This document shows positions 54,444 to 64,000 of a DNA stretch of 64,000 bases, one piece after another; the first letter of the stretch is position 1; each line of letters opens with the position of its first letter. Under the pieces are notes generated by a model. That model saw only the letters and a program-made list of their open reading frames with translations, did not search any database and was not told the DNA's origin. The position numbers and the translations under genes are program-made. This DNA comes from Clusia tigrina (Eukaryota > Arthropoda > Insecta > Diptera > Clusiidae): positions 323,130,531 to 323,194,530 of the forward strand of contig OV050030.1 of the NCBI GenBank assembly GCA_920105625.2. Reading direction: 5' to 3'.

Positions 54444-57400
54444 CTAGAATTTTGGGAACCACAGTGATTCCGAAATGAACCTGGCTATGTCCTTGATGTT
54501 GATGGAAGATAGTTCGGTTAAGGAAGTGAAGAAAGATGAGCCTTTTAATCTATGCCTGGCCAGAGCTGGGCACTGACACATGAGATGAAGTACTGTTTCT
54601 TCCTCCTCCTCAGAGCCACAGCTGCGACAGAAGTCATTGTGGGGCAGTGCTAATCTTTCAGCGTGTTTCCCGATCAGGCAGTGTCCCGTGAGCACATTTA
54701 TTATAGTGCCGATGGAGTTCCTGCTGATATTGAGTAGCTGACTAGTACGCCTAATGTCGATAGTGCTCCAGGTTTGTCTGGCAACACTACAGGTATGTTC
54801 ATTTACCCAGGCTTTTTTAGCTGCCTCAAGGTAGTCATGTTTTATGGGCCATTTGACCGTGGCCAGTGGGACACCTACATCAAAGGAGGGGGAGATGTCA
54901 GGGAGTAGCGTACCTATTTTGGCCAATTCATCGGCCTCGCAGTTTCCTGGAACGTCGCTATGTCCAGGCACCCAGCATATGTGAACTTGTGAGTTACCTG
55001 AAACGACGTTCAGGGAGGAGCGGCAGTCGAGTACAAGCTTAGAGGTAGTGAAAACACCAGCCAGTGACTTGACTGCCGCCTGACTGTCCGTGAATATGCG
55101 CATCATCACATCGCATACTTCATTTCGAATAAGCCACTTGGACGCTTGGAATATTGCCATTACTTCCGCCTGAAAGACGCTGCAATGGTCAGGGAGACGA
55201 TAGGAGAGCTTGATGCCAAGTTTTCTGGAGAAGATTCCGCAACCGACCTTATTCTCCAGTTTGGAGCCATCCGTATATATATCAATGGAACTGCCAGTGA
55301 CCACTAAATTGTTAGACCATTCCTCTCTACTAGGAATGTAAGTGTCGAACCCGTGGTTTAGATTAAGTGTAGAGCACGTATAGTCAACGTCCGCCTGTAC
55401 GGGCGTGACTTGCATCAGAATATTGGCGTGGCCCAGATTCAGTCTAGTCCAACGCGATATAGAATTGAGTCTGGTTGCCGAGCATTTTGCTTGTTGCCTA
55501 ACCAGAAGCCTAGTGGGCAACCAATGTAGGAATGCAAATAGAGCTTTGGTGGAGGTGGTACGCAGAGCCCCTGTTATCATAACCGCTGCTGTTCTTCTAA
55601 CCTTGTCAAGAGGTTTTAGGTTCGCCGCCTTGTCGGTTGCGGGCCACCAGAAGACAGCGCCGTAGAGAAAGTACGGCTCAACCACCGCCGCATAGAGCCA
55701 GGACATGGTTCGAGGTTGGACGCCCCATGTTGTACCCACGGCCCTCTTGCAGCAGTACAGAGCACACGTGGCTTTACGTACCCTCTCCGCCAAATTTGCT
55801 TTCCAATAGAGCTTAGGGTCCAGGATCAAACCTAGATACTTGACGCTATTGCTTAGGCTAAGCGTGTTCCCATTAAGTTTGGGTAGGTCAAAACTTGGTA
55901 TTTTGTGCTTCCTGGTGAAGAGCATGACCTCAGTTTTGGAAGGGTTGACATCTAGGCCAACTTCGAGACACCATTGGGACAGAATGCTAAGAGTGTAGTT
56001 TAGCTTTTCTGATAGTGTTGACAGATATTTACCGGAAACAGAGATAGCAATGTCGTCCGCATAAGCTATAGTGTTGCAGCCAGTCTGATCTAATCTCCTA
56101 AGTAGTGTGTTCACCGTCAAGTTCCATATGAGGGGTGAGAGCACACCGCCTTGTGGAGTACCTCTCTTGACAGTCCTTTTAGCATGTACGTTTCCTATTG
56201 AGGAGCTAATGACGCGTGTTTTCAGTAGCTGTTCGATGAACCTAACCAAGCTGGGGTCCAGGTTCAAGTTTACCAAGGATTTCGTGATGGCGGAGGGACA
56301 AATATTGTTGAATGCCCCTTCTATATCGAGAAATACTGCAAGGGTATATTCTTTGTTGGCAAGAGATTTCTCTACTTGCTCAATGAGCACGTGAAGCGCT
56401 GTTTCTACAGACTTGCCTTTAGTGTAGGCATGTTGTGATTTGGAAAGGCACGTGGAATTGATAGAGCTCCTGATATGTATATCAAGGACTCTTTCCAGTG
56501 TTTTCAAAAGAAAGGAGGACAGGCTAATTGGCCTATAGTCCTTAGGCTTGGTGTGGGTCGACTTTCCCGCTTTAGGGATGAAAACTACTCGAGCTTCTCT
56601 CCAGCTTATGGGAATGTGCGACCATCTTAGGCATGCATTGTAAATATGCAGTAGCCAGGGCTCAACCGCACTTGCAGTGTGCTGAATGTCCGCGGGAATG
56701 ATACCATCAGGCCCGGGAGATTTAAAAGGCTTAAAGCTGTTGATGGCCCACTGGATATGCGTGTTGGTCAATTGAAATTGGGTTGAGTGACTTAAAGAGT
56801 GGTTGGTGTTAAAAGACCTGCAATCCACAACGATTTCATTCCCCGGGAAGTGTGTTTCTATTAGGGCGTCCAAGGTGTCGGTTTCAGAGTCGGTCCAGGT
56901 ACCGTCCGATCTCTGAATGCATTCCAGAGCCCGAGGGGTGGTATTGAGAATCCTCCGGAGTCTACTTGTCTCGGACGAGCTTTCTATGTTGCCACAGAGG
57001 TCACGCCAAGACGCTCGTTTGGATCTCCTAACCATATACTTGAGTTCCCTTTGTTTGTCTTTGAAAGGGAGCCAGTCATTAGTGGCTTTGGCTCTGTTGA
57101 AGAGCTTGCGACATACTTTTCGTAGCTCGGCAATTTCCGAATTCCACCAAGGGGGTTTTGTTTTTCCTCTTGGTTTCGGGAAGTTGCGGGCTGATTTTGC
57201 AGCAGAGTTAAATAGTGCTGTATTGGTTTCAACCGCTCGATCTATATCGAGGTGATTGTTGATCGTGGGAGGAGTCGACTGCAGGCCCGACTCCATAATG
57301 GTCTGGAATCGTGTCCAGTCAGTTCTTTTCCTGTTAGTGTGTCTTTTGCGCTCAGCCGTATCTAACGTATCTGAGATCGCAATTCTAAAACAGATGTAAC

Positions 57401-58037
57401 AGTGGTCCGAGAAGGAGCATTCCTGCAGAACGCGCCAGCTCGAAATAAGGTGAGACGAGTGATTATTATCAAGAGTTAGATCGAGAACCTCCCTTCTATT
57501 TGATGCAATGAAGGTTGGCTCTCTCACCCTGTTAGTAATTACTAAGTCGTTAGTAATAATAAAATCAAAGAGTGACTCACCCCGCTCGTTGGTATCCGTG
57601 CTGCCCCACACCTCGTGATGGGCATTGGCATCGGCCCCGATGACTACCGGGATGTGCTTTCTATTAGCCTCCTCTACCAGTAGCCTTACAGCATCCGGAG
57701 GCGGCGTCAGCCCGTGGTCATGCGCCATGTAGCTGCTGACGATCCATATAGCCATGGTGTTGGTGGAAATAACCATGGCTACATTATCCTTGTCGCTAAA
57801 CCTGGGAAGAAGAAGAGCGTTAATATTGTTCTTATTGAGAATACAGGCTCTGGGTTTACCTCGATCCTGCACGAATACTGTGCGGTATCCGCTTGTAGTG
57901 AGTCCGCGAACCTGATCATTTACGACCCAAGGTTCTTGGACCAGTATGAGTTCCTCTCCTTTTTGAGTCAGGTGGAGGATCAGGGCTGCTGAGGCAGCCA
58001 TGGAATGGTGAAGGTTAATCTGTAATACCCTCACCAT
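54444..58037 (-). CDS. LOA-like ORF2: endonuclease, reverse transcriptase, RNase H (1197 aa)
   Basis: Uninterrupted from ATG at 58037 to TAG at 54444. Residues 1-225: APE-type endonuclease ([37 protein letters not shown]). Residues about 440-720: RT ([32 protein letters not shown], motif [26 protein letters not shown], catalytic YADDIAIS). Residues about 930-1060: RNase H ([50 protein letters not shown]). C-terminal Cys/His motif [18 protein letters not shown]. The enzyme of this family nicks the target and copies the RNA at the nick. All catalytic motifs look intact. Length is normal for LOA ORF2. The start overlaps the ORF1 stop by 23 bp in another frame. LOA is preferred over R1 because of RNase H; no clade tree was computed. 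Confidence 0.92.
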   Translation of the reverse strand: MVRVLQINLHHSMAASAALILHLTQKGEELILVQEPWVVNDQVRGLTTSGYRTVFVQDRGKPRACILNKNNINALLLPRFSDKDNVAMVISTNTMAIWIVSSYMAHDHGLTPPPDAVRLLVEEANRKHIPVVIGADANAHHEVWGSTDTNERGESLFDFIITNDLVITNRVREPTFIASNRREVLDLTLDNNHSSHLISSWRVLQECSFSDHCYICFRIAISDTLDTAERKRHTNRKRTDWTRFQTIMESGLQSTPPTINNHLDIDRAVETNTALFNSAAKSARNFPKPRGKTKPPWWNSEIAELRKVCRKLFNRAKATNDWLPFKDKQRELKYMVRRSKRASWRDLCGNIESSSETSRLRRILNTTPRALECIQRSDGTWTDSETDTLDALIETHFPGNEIVVDCRSFNTNHSLSHSTQFQLTNTHIQWAINSFKPFKSPGPDGIIPADIQHTASAVEPWLLHIYNACLRWSHIPISWREARVVFIPKAGKSTHTKPKDYRPISLSSFLLKTLERVLDIHIRSSINSTCLSKSQHAYTKGKSVETALHVLIEQVEKSLANKEYTLAVFLDIEGAFNNICPSAITKSLVNLNLDPSLVRFIEQLLKTRVISSSIGNVHAKRTVKRGTPQGGVLSPLIWNLTVNTLLRRLDQTGCNTIAYADDIAISVSGKYLSTLSEKLNYTLSILSQWCLEVGLDVNPSKTEVMLFTRKHKIPSFDLPKLNGNTLSLSNSVKYLGLILDPKLYWKANLAERVRKATCALYCCKRAVGTTWGVQPRTMSWLYAAVVEPYFLYGAVFWWPATDKAANLKPLDKVRRTAAVMITGALRTTSTKALFAFLHWLPTRLLVRQQAKCSATRLNSISRWTRLNLGHANILMQVTPVQADVDYTCSTLNLNHGFDTYIPSREEWSNNLVVTGSSIDIYTDGSKLENKVGCGIFSRKLGIKLSYRLPDHCSVFQAEVMAIFQASKWLIRNEVCDVMMRIFTDSQAAVKSLAGVFTTSKLVLDCRSSLNVVSGNSQVHICWVPGHSDVPGNCEADELAKIGTLLPDISPSFDVGVPLATVKWPIKHDYLEAAKKAWVNEHTCSVARQTWSTIDIRRTSQLLNISRNSIGTIINVLTGHCLIGKHAERLALPHNDFCRSCGSEEEEETVLHLMCQCPALARHRLKGSSFFTSLTELSSINIKDIARFISESLWFPKF

Positions 58038-58925
58038 TCCCGGAGGTGGCCATCATCGTCACGTTGGCTGCCTCCTCTTCTGACAGAGGAGAATCACCAA
58101 CGTCGTCGATATTTGTTATCGGACGTCCGCAGAAACTGCCTACCGATTCTGAGGCCGAAGCGTAACTCTCTCCATCATCGAAGGTGAGATCCGGTTCGGC
58201 CTGAATGGGGGGCTTGTATGCACCCTGGTTGTCGCTCCTATAGACCTTGAGCTAGATCGAACTAAAACCATAGTTGATCTCTCCCTTTTTGGCATTAATA
58301 GGAGCTAGAGAGTCCTCATTAAGAATAATGATTATCTCTCGAGAGTTACCCTTGGGCTCGCTTATTGTAGCAACGTTCCAGTCATCCGTGGGGAGGTCGT
58401 AATTGCTGAGCCTCAGCAACTCCAGAATTTCTTCCGGCGAGGAGTGCTCTGCCGGTACCCAGGCCCTAGAACGCGGGCGGTTCGGGATCTGATCTCTGCG
58501 AACAGCTGAGAGCTTGGCCCCCGGCCAGATTTCGCCAACCATTGAGATGGCCATCTTATAAAGCTCAGCCGAGCGCTCATCTGAGCACGCGATGAGCTTC
58601 ACGTGCCCCTGATACCATCCCGCGTCCCGGCATACAGGTGATGGGCCAGGATTGGCCCTCAGGATCTCGCTGTAGATCCTGAAAAGGGCCTTCTCCACCA
58701 TTTTCCAGTTCGCTGGGGAAATGGTACCGTCACTGTTTCCAGTGTCAACGATAGCCCAGATGAGGCCCTCTTTGGCTACCTCATTAAATGGCCGGGTAAG
58801 TCTCGGCCTGGAAGCCAGTCGTGGGCGCTTGGTTTGCCGCACGACTGATTGGGAGGGGTGCTCAGCCGACCGTTGCCGTTTCTGAGCACTTTCAGGGGGT
58901 GGCTGCGGACGAGCACCAACATTTT
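58015..58925 (-). pseudogene. LOA-like ORF1 C-terminal part (DUF4780-type), one in-frame TAG
   Basis: Open on the minus strand from just after a TAA near 58923. [20 protein letters not shown] is followed by a basic region ([16 protein letters not shown]), and then the DUF4780-like domain found in ORF1 of several insect non-LTR elements (EGLIWAIVDTGNSDGTI, CRDAGWYQGHVKLIACSDER, RPRSRAWVPAEHSSPEEILE, WNVATISEPKGNSREIIIIL). A TAG at 58252-58254 interrupts the frame, which then continues LKVYRSDNQGAYKPPIQAEP through an acidic tail to TAA at 58015-58017. The N-terminus is missing. Apart from the TAG no lesion is seen. A GTG at 58842 is unlikely to be a start. Confidence 0.8.
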
Positions 58926-58978
58926 AGACCATTTAGCGCTATCCAGAGTGCACCACGAGGAGGCGATCTACATTACAC

Positions 58979-59735
<757 letters not shown>

Positions 59736-59774
59736 TCATTCATTCATTCGTTCTTCAAAATAAACTGACAACTG

Positions 59775-60021
59775 TTTGCTAGTCACGCGTTCCAGATTAT
59801 CGCAAGTCACGCGAGTTCCAGGACTCGCCCAGATCCTTTGCTAGTCACGCGTTCCAGATTATCGCAAGTCACGCGAGTTCCAGGACTCGCCCAGATCCTT
59901 TGCTAGTCACGCGTTCCAGATTATCGCAAGTCACGCGAGTTCCAGGACTCGCCCAGATCCTTTGCTAGTCACGCGTTCCAGATTATCTCAAGTCACGCGA
60001 GTTCCAGGACCCGCCCAGATT
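59775..60021. repeat. 62-bp minisatellite, 4 units
   Basis: Units start at 59775, 59837, 59899 and 59961 (TTTGCTAGTCACGCGTTCCA ... GGACTCGCCCAGATCC). The first three are identical; the fourth has two or three changes and runs into the next element. Each unit holds two GTCACGCG...TTCCAG sub-motifs 25 bp apart. It is CpG-rich in an AT-rich setting. Confidence 0.95.
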
Positions 60022-60050
60022 TGTAGCGTTTCTTTTGAAAAACCCTTTAT
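60022..60050 (-). mobile_element. Lone DD41D mariner TIR
   Basis: TTGTAGCGTTTCTTTTGAAA plus AACCC is the reverse complement of the GGGTTTTTGAATAAGAGCGC terminus seen at 24469, with a few changes, and is followed by a TA tract. No transposase is attached; the 62-bp repeats lie directly inside it. Confidence 0.6.
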
Positions 60051-60056
60051 ATATAT

Positions 60057-60632
60057 TGAAACGTGATAGCTCAGTGAAAAGGGATTGCATACTTTTAGGA
60101 TCCCATCTGGAGAATGAGTGCCCCCTGTGAGTCAAGATGCGAACTATTCGAATAAAAGTTTATTCAAGAACCATCTGCCGGTAATATCAAAAAGAATATT
60201 CTCGACTTCTGTCGAAGAGGATAGAAGCTTCTAGAAACTACGAGAATAGCGTAGAAGTTTCTACACCAACCATTCGAAAACTATAAAAGCGACAAGACTG
60301 TTCAAACTCAAAAACAGTAGATCAGAGACCGTAAAAGTGTGTGCATCTAGCATTATAATCAAAGCAGCAGTATTTGTAATTGTGCAAAGTGATGAAATTA
60401 CTTATTAAATAAAGTGTTAAATAAAGTGCAAATCATAGCTAAGTAAACTTTAAGCCTAATATTAAATGTGTAAATAGCAATAATTAAATAAAGCTAATTA
60501 TTTTAATTTAACCAGCGATTTTTTGATTACTACACAATCCAGCGGTACGAGTCCGAGTACAGAGAGTTAGAGGAATTGTCAGGAGGGCAATTTTGTAACA
60601 GAGTAAATTGTCAAGAGGGCAATTTCGTAACA
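60057..60632 (+). repeat. Solo LTR of the right-edge retrotransposon family
   Basis: 576 bp from TGAAACGTGATAGCTCAGTG to TTTCGTAACA, flanked on both sides by ATATAT. Diverged from the LTRs at 60647 and 63641 (different in the central 150 bp). Contains a phased heat-shock-element cluster (60193-60262) and TATAAAAG at 60282-60289. Only one LTR and no internal region, so it is likely the product of LTR-LTR recombination. Confidence 0.85.
60193..60262 (+). promoter_or_regulatory. Heat-shock-element cluster upstream of TATA (solo LTR)
   Basis: Nine nGAAn/nTTCn pentamers start at 60193, 60198, 60213, 60223, 60228, 60233, 60243, 60253 and 60258, all in one 5-bp register. The core AGAAGCTTCTAGAAA is a perfect three-pentamer HSE. 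A TATA box (TATAAAAG) starts 20 bp after the last pentamer. Heat-shock factor trimers bind such arrays. Confidence 0.7.
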
Positions 60633-60646
60633 ATATATATATATAT

Positions 60647-61230
60647 TGAAACGTGATAGCTCAGTGAAAAGGGATTGCATACTTTTAGGATCCCATCTGG
60701 AATTTGAGAATGAGTGCACCACCCTGTGTGTGTAAGTTAAGACACGAACTATTCGTATAAAAGTTTACTTAAGAACACCCTGTCGGTGGTGTAAAATAAT
60801 GAAAGTTTCCTTTGAGGTGTATATCAAGTTCTAGAAAGATCGAGAAATTTCTACTGTATTGTAGAAATTTCCACCTCAACCATTCGAAACTCTAAAAAGC
60901 ACAAGCCTGTGCAAAGTCGAGGTGATTCGAACAGAGATCGTGGCAGTGTGTACATCGATCATTATAATCGAAACAGCAGTATTTGTAATTGTGCAAAGTG
61001 ATGAAATTCATTGTGAAATAAAGTACAAATATTAAAGAAGTAAACTTTAAGCCTAATATTAAATGTGTAAATAGCAATAGTTAAATAAAGTTAGTTATTT
61101 TAATTTAACCAGCGATTGTTTGATTACTACACGATCCAGTGGTACGAGTCCGAGTACAGAGAGTTAGAGAAATTGTCAGGAGGGCAATTTTGTAACAGAG
61201 TAAATTGTCAAGAGGGCAATTTCGTAATCA
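60647..61230 (+). repeat. 5' LTR of LTR retrotransposon
   Basis: 584 bp from TGAAACGTG to TTTCGTAATCA, separated from the solo LTR by 14 bp of AT. Differs from the visible part of the 3' LTR at only about 7 of 360 positions, so the insertion is fairly recent. TATA position reads TCTAAAAA (60891), while the 3' LTR has TATAAAAA. Confidence 0.9.
60828..60872 (+). promoter_or_regulatory. Heat-shock-element cluster (5' LTR)
   Basis: nTTCn/nGAAn pentamers at 60828, 60833, 60843, 60848, 60863 and 60868 keep one 5-bp register (GTTCTAGAAA, AGAAATTTCT, AGAAATTTCC). The counterpart in the 3' LTR is 63822-63866. The register is conserved although the sequence differs from the solo LTR. Confidence 0.65.
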
Positions 61231-61250
61231 ATTGGTGTCAGAAGTGGGAC
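61231..61250 (+). promoter_or_regulatory. Putative primer-binding site
   Basis: ATTGGTGTCAGAAGTGGGAC lies directly after the 5' LTR, where a tRNA-complementary primer site is expected. The matching tRNA was not identified. Confidence 0.55.
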
Positions 61251-61269
61251 TGTGTATCTGTAATAAACA

Positions 61270-62667
61270 ATGGTTAAATTTGAAAAACTGAGATTGGAGC
61301 AGCTCAAGAAGGAGCTTGAGCGTTTAAATTTGCAAACACAAGGGCTTAAAGCGGAGCTACAGGTGCGATTAAGAAGCGCTTTAAAGGAGCAGGGTATAGA
61401 CGTCGATGAGCATGAATTCCAATGTGAAGAGCCAACGACATCTCGATACGAAGAAACACCGCAGGAAACTAACACGGGTAACTTTGACATGAGTGCACTT
61501 ATCGGGCTAATACAGATGCAGTTACAACAAAATTCTCAAGCAGCTGAAGAGAGGATCCAGCAGCAGTTACAAAAAAACGCTCACGCAGCCGAAGAGAGGA
61601 TGCAGCAGCGAGACGAAAAGATGCAGCAGCGAGATGAAAAGATGCAGCAACAATTACAACAAAATGCTCAAACTGTCAAAGAACAGTTACAGCAGAGTGA
61701 AACTAGACTTGCTCAACTAGCGGAACAGAACTCACAGCAAATGAAAGAAATGTCCGATATGGTAGACAGGAAGGTTGGTGAAATTGAGACACGGCAGGAA
61801 TCGTTCGAAAAATGTGTAGAACAAAAATTCATTGCGAACGAGCAAAAGCAAAACGAATTTAAGCAACAAATAGAGCAAAGAATTCACCAACTACAGGAAG
61901 GTGCATTGCCTATGCCAACCTTAACTTCAATAAAACTGAAGCCTCCTACCTATGATGGAACCACGACCTTTATTGTCTTCAGAATGCAGTTGGAGACTAC
62001 CGCTAGCACAAATGGTTGGAGTGCTCGCGAAAAAGTGGCTGCATGAACCGTTTCATTAAAAGGTGCTGCCGCTGATGTGCTTCAAACTAGCTCAGAAAGT
62101 GAGCGAGACTGCTATGAAAGCTTGATGAATGCCGTTCAGCGCAAGTATGGTAGTGAACACCGGAAGCAGATGTACCAAGTAGAGCTACGAACACGGGTAC
62201 AAAAGAGTGGTGAGTCTCTTCAACAGTTTGCGACGGAAGTGGAGCGGTTGGCTCATCTTGCCTACCCACGAGAGATCACTGAGAAGTCTATGATGGACAC
62301 TTTCGTATATGGCATTCGCGATACGGAGATAAAGCGTTCTGCGATAACTAATCCGAAAGCTATATATATGGAGACAGTAGCTAGCACTTTGTTATCAGAG
62401 ACAGCAGCATTGGTGTGTCGGTCAGAATGCACAGCCCGTCAGATAAGAGTCGAGAACGGACAAAGTTTCACCGGCAAATTCTTTACCTGCGGTGATGTGG
62501 GGCACATGGCTCGTGAGTGTCAGTTGAGATGGAAACGTTATGCAACACACGCTCCGGTAAGATTGCCAAAGCAAGACAAAGTCCGAATTAGGGAATCGGA
62601 AAATATTGTCAAGCCGGGAAATGGACTCCCACAACTGATGGCCCAAGAATCCTCGTTTCTCAGATGA
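61270..62667 (+). pseudogene. LTR-retrotransposon gag with SAP-like and coiled-coil regions
   Basis: Starts MVKFEKLRLEQLKKELERLN. The first 40 residues form a SAP-like helix pair (GLKAELQVRLRSALKEQG). Then comes an acidic stretch and a long Gln/Glu-rich coiled coil (about residues 85-220) with a repeated MQQRDEK block. The gag capsid domain follows (LKPPTYDGTTTFIVFRMQLE, ESLMNAVQRKYGSEHRKQMY, ESLQQFATEVERLAHLAYPR). An in-frame TGA at 62044-62046 splits it. The zinc knuckle FTCGDVGHMAREC has its first Cys replaced by Phe. The frame ends at TGA 62665-62667, and protease continues in the same frame. Family: Ty3/gypsy, clade uncertain. Confidence 0.85.
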
Positions 62668-63264
62668 CGCGGAAAAATAATAGCCTACAGTGTAATAAGC
62701 GGAAGAAAAATTGTGGTAACATTGGATACGGGGGCATCACATTCCATAATTAGAAGGGATCTCGTTCGGGGAATCGAGCCGCTTCAGGGAATAAGTTTGC
62801 GTACGGCAACTGGAGATGATGCACCGGTACTGGGAAAAGTTAGACGGAAAATCACTATCGGCACCACAACGGTGACGCAAGAGTTTATAGTTGCGGATAT
62901 TGTGGATGAAGTAATCTTAGGTGTGGATTTCATGATTCGGAATGGATTCACGCTAGATTTCAAAAGCCGAGTGCTGAAATATGCGAACACCGAAATACCG
63001 TTATTCTTTGGTGAGGATAAGTATGGAGGTGTTAAACAAGCCATTGTATTGCGGCGGACAAAAATCCCACTCAAGTCAGAGGCAGTTATACGGGCCAAAA
63101 TGGGCGGAGATGTTGGGAAGCATAAGAGCCGAATCGTGCCAGAAAAAGTAATGAATATTTCAAATACCGCTAAACCCATAGCGAAAAAGAAGGTAAGGTG
63201 CCAGAGAATCTCAGCAATTGTAAACTGTGAGAGGCAACCGCGAGACACGAAAAGCAAGAGCTAA
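62668..63264 (+). pseudogene. Retropepsin-like protease, pol N-terminus
   Basis: In the same frame as gag after the TGA. The active site VTLDTGASHSIIRR (62716-62757) is intact, as are ILGVDFMIRNGFTLDF, the second conserved block, and the flap region. After about residue 110 the sequence runs into Lys/Arg-rich residues and a stop at 63264. The RT and RNase H that should follow are missing, so the pol gene is an internal-deletion derivative. With no stop other than the gag TGA, the protease domain itself is unbroken. Confidence 0.8.
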
Positions 63265-63629
63265 TAAAAAGGTACCCGACATTCTGGCGAAAGAATGGAC
63301 TAAAGAGTCATCTACAGTACTTCCATGCAGCAATTGTATACCTAAAAAACGAGGACAGTTGAATGAAATTCACGGAAACAGCAGAAATCGTACGCAACTA
63401 ATGAGTGATAAAAGGAAAGCGAGATATGATGTACGAGTACGATGTACTATCGCCAAAACTGCAAACACACTGGGAAGGCCCTTATAAGGTGATAAAGCGG
63501 CTCAACGATGTAGTATACCGCATCCAGTTGGCGAGAAAGGCCAGGAGCAAAATGAAAGTCGTTCATTTAGAGAGGCTATCTCCTTATAAAGGTTGCAGTA
63601 CTATCCTTGTTCGGGACGAACAAGTTTAA
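63265..63629 (+). pseudogene. Integrase C-terminal remnant (GPY/F module)
   Basis: After a degenerate linker, 63440-63629 reads LSPKLQTHWEGPYKVIKRLN, then VVYRIQ and KMKVVHLERLSPYKG, the GPY/F module and tail of Ty3/gypsy integrases. KRKARYDVRVR just before it, in another frame, is the usual lead-in. The integrase catalytic core is absent. Followed by a purine tract (AGCGGAGGGCAG, 63629-63640) at the 3' LTR. Confidence 0.75.
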
Positions 63630-63640
63630 GCGGAGGGCAG

Positions 63641-64000
63641 TGAAACGTGATAGCTCAGTGAAAAGGGATTGCATACTTTTAGGATCCCATCTGGAATTTG
63701 AGAATGAGTGCACCACCCTGTGTGTGTAAGTCAAGACACGAACTATTCGTATAAAAGTTTACTTAAGAACACCCTGTCGGTGGTGTAAAATAATGAAAGT
63801 TTCCTTTGAGGTGTATATAAGGTTCTAGAAAGATCGAGAAATTTCTACTGTATTGTAGAAATTTCCACCTCAACTATTCGAAACTATAAAAAGCACAAAC
63901 CTGTGCAAAGTCGAGGTGATTCGAACAGAGATCGTGGCAGTGTGTACATCGAGCATTATAATCGAAGCAGCAGTATTTGTAATTGTGCAAAGTGATGAAA
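63641..64000 (+). repeat. 3' LTR of LTR retrotransposon (runs off the window)
   Basis: Starts TGAAACGTGATAGCTCAGTG right after the polypurine tract. The first 360 bp are visible, with HSE pentamers at 63822-63866 and TATAAAAA at 63885-63892. Near identical to the 5' LTR at 60647. Confidence 0.92.

Noticed and set aside
55405..57992. Plus-strand open frames of 82-112 codons opposite the LOA-like ORF2
   Set aside because: Shadows of the intact minus-strand ORF2; no recognisable motifs.

Overview
This window looks like a repeat-dense stretch of a dipteran insect genome. No host gene, rRNA or tRNA could be supported; nearly all protein-like sequence is transposon-derived. The mix points to a fly: jockey-type, I-type and LOA-type non-LTR elements, Ty3/gypsy and BEL/Pao LTR elements, irritans-like mariners, DD41D mariner-like elements (a type known from tephritid fruit flies), Helitrons, a Tigger/pogo relative, and many long (TA)n arrays. 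A tephritid-like fly is an inference, not a demonstrated identity.

Layout. 1-1380: minus-strand Ty3/gypsy remnant. 2184-7438: Helitron copy 1 (minus), with 5'-TC and 3'-CTAG ends and a 3' hairpin. 7488-15646: a 4.1-kb tandem duplication of a mosaic (mariner end, SAP-type gag, mariner piece, DD41D mariner, LTR, 17.6-like gypsy pol). 15647-18486: rest of the gypsy pol, a mariner end, a 434-bp (TA)n array and a nearly complete mariner. 18661-19147: 40-bp minisatellite. 19223-22385: jockey-like element. 22590-27427: (TA)n arrays, mariner fragments and a second Helitron family. 27887-33020: I-type non-LTR element and a BEL/Pao fragment. 33024-34305: DD41D mariner with both TIRs. 34400-36010: Tigger/pogo remnant. 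36343-41752: Helitron copy 2. 41945-47943: DD41D mariner, LTR-like sequence, internally deleted mariner, jockey endonuclease fragment, 24-bp minisatellite and gypsy gag-protease. 47944-51949: Helitron copy 3, cut at both ends. 52249-53517: nearly complete irritans-like mariner. 54340-58980: LOA-like element with an uninterrupted 1197-codon ORF2, the only long intact coding region here. 58982-59629: 648-bp (TA)n array. 59775-60021: 62-bp minisatellite. 60057-64000: solo LTR followed by an LTR retrotransposon with near-identical LTRs, gag and protease but almost no RT or integrase; its LTRs carry a phased heat-shock-element cluster before a TATA box.

How the parts relate. Almost everything is broken. 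The exceptions are the LOA-like ORF2 and the LTR element at the right edge, whose LTRs differ at only a few percent of positions. Several copies of one family share the same lesion (a stop in all three Helitrons, a frameshift in two mariners), so defective lineages appear to have spread, presumably mobilised in trans. TA arrays sit at most transposon ends and several truncation points, as expected if TA/AT-targeting elements land in them and the arrays then serve as recombination points.
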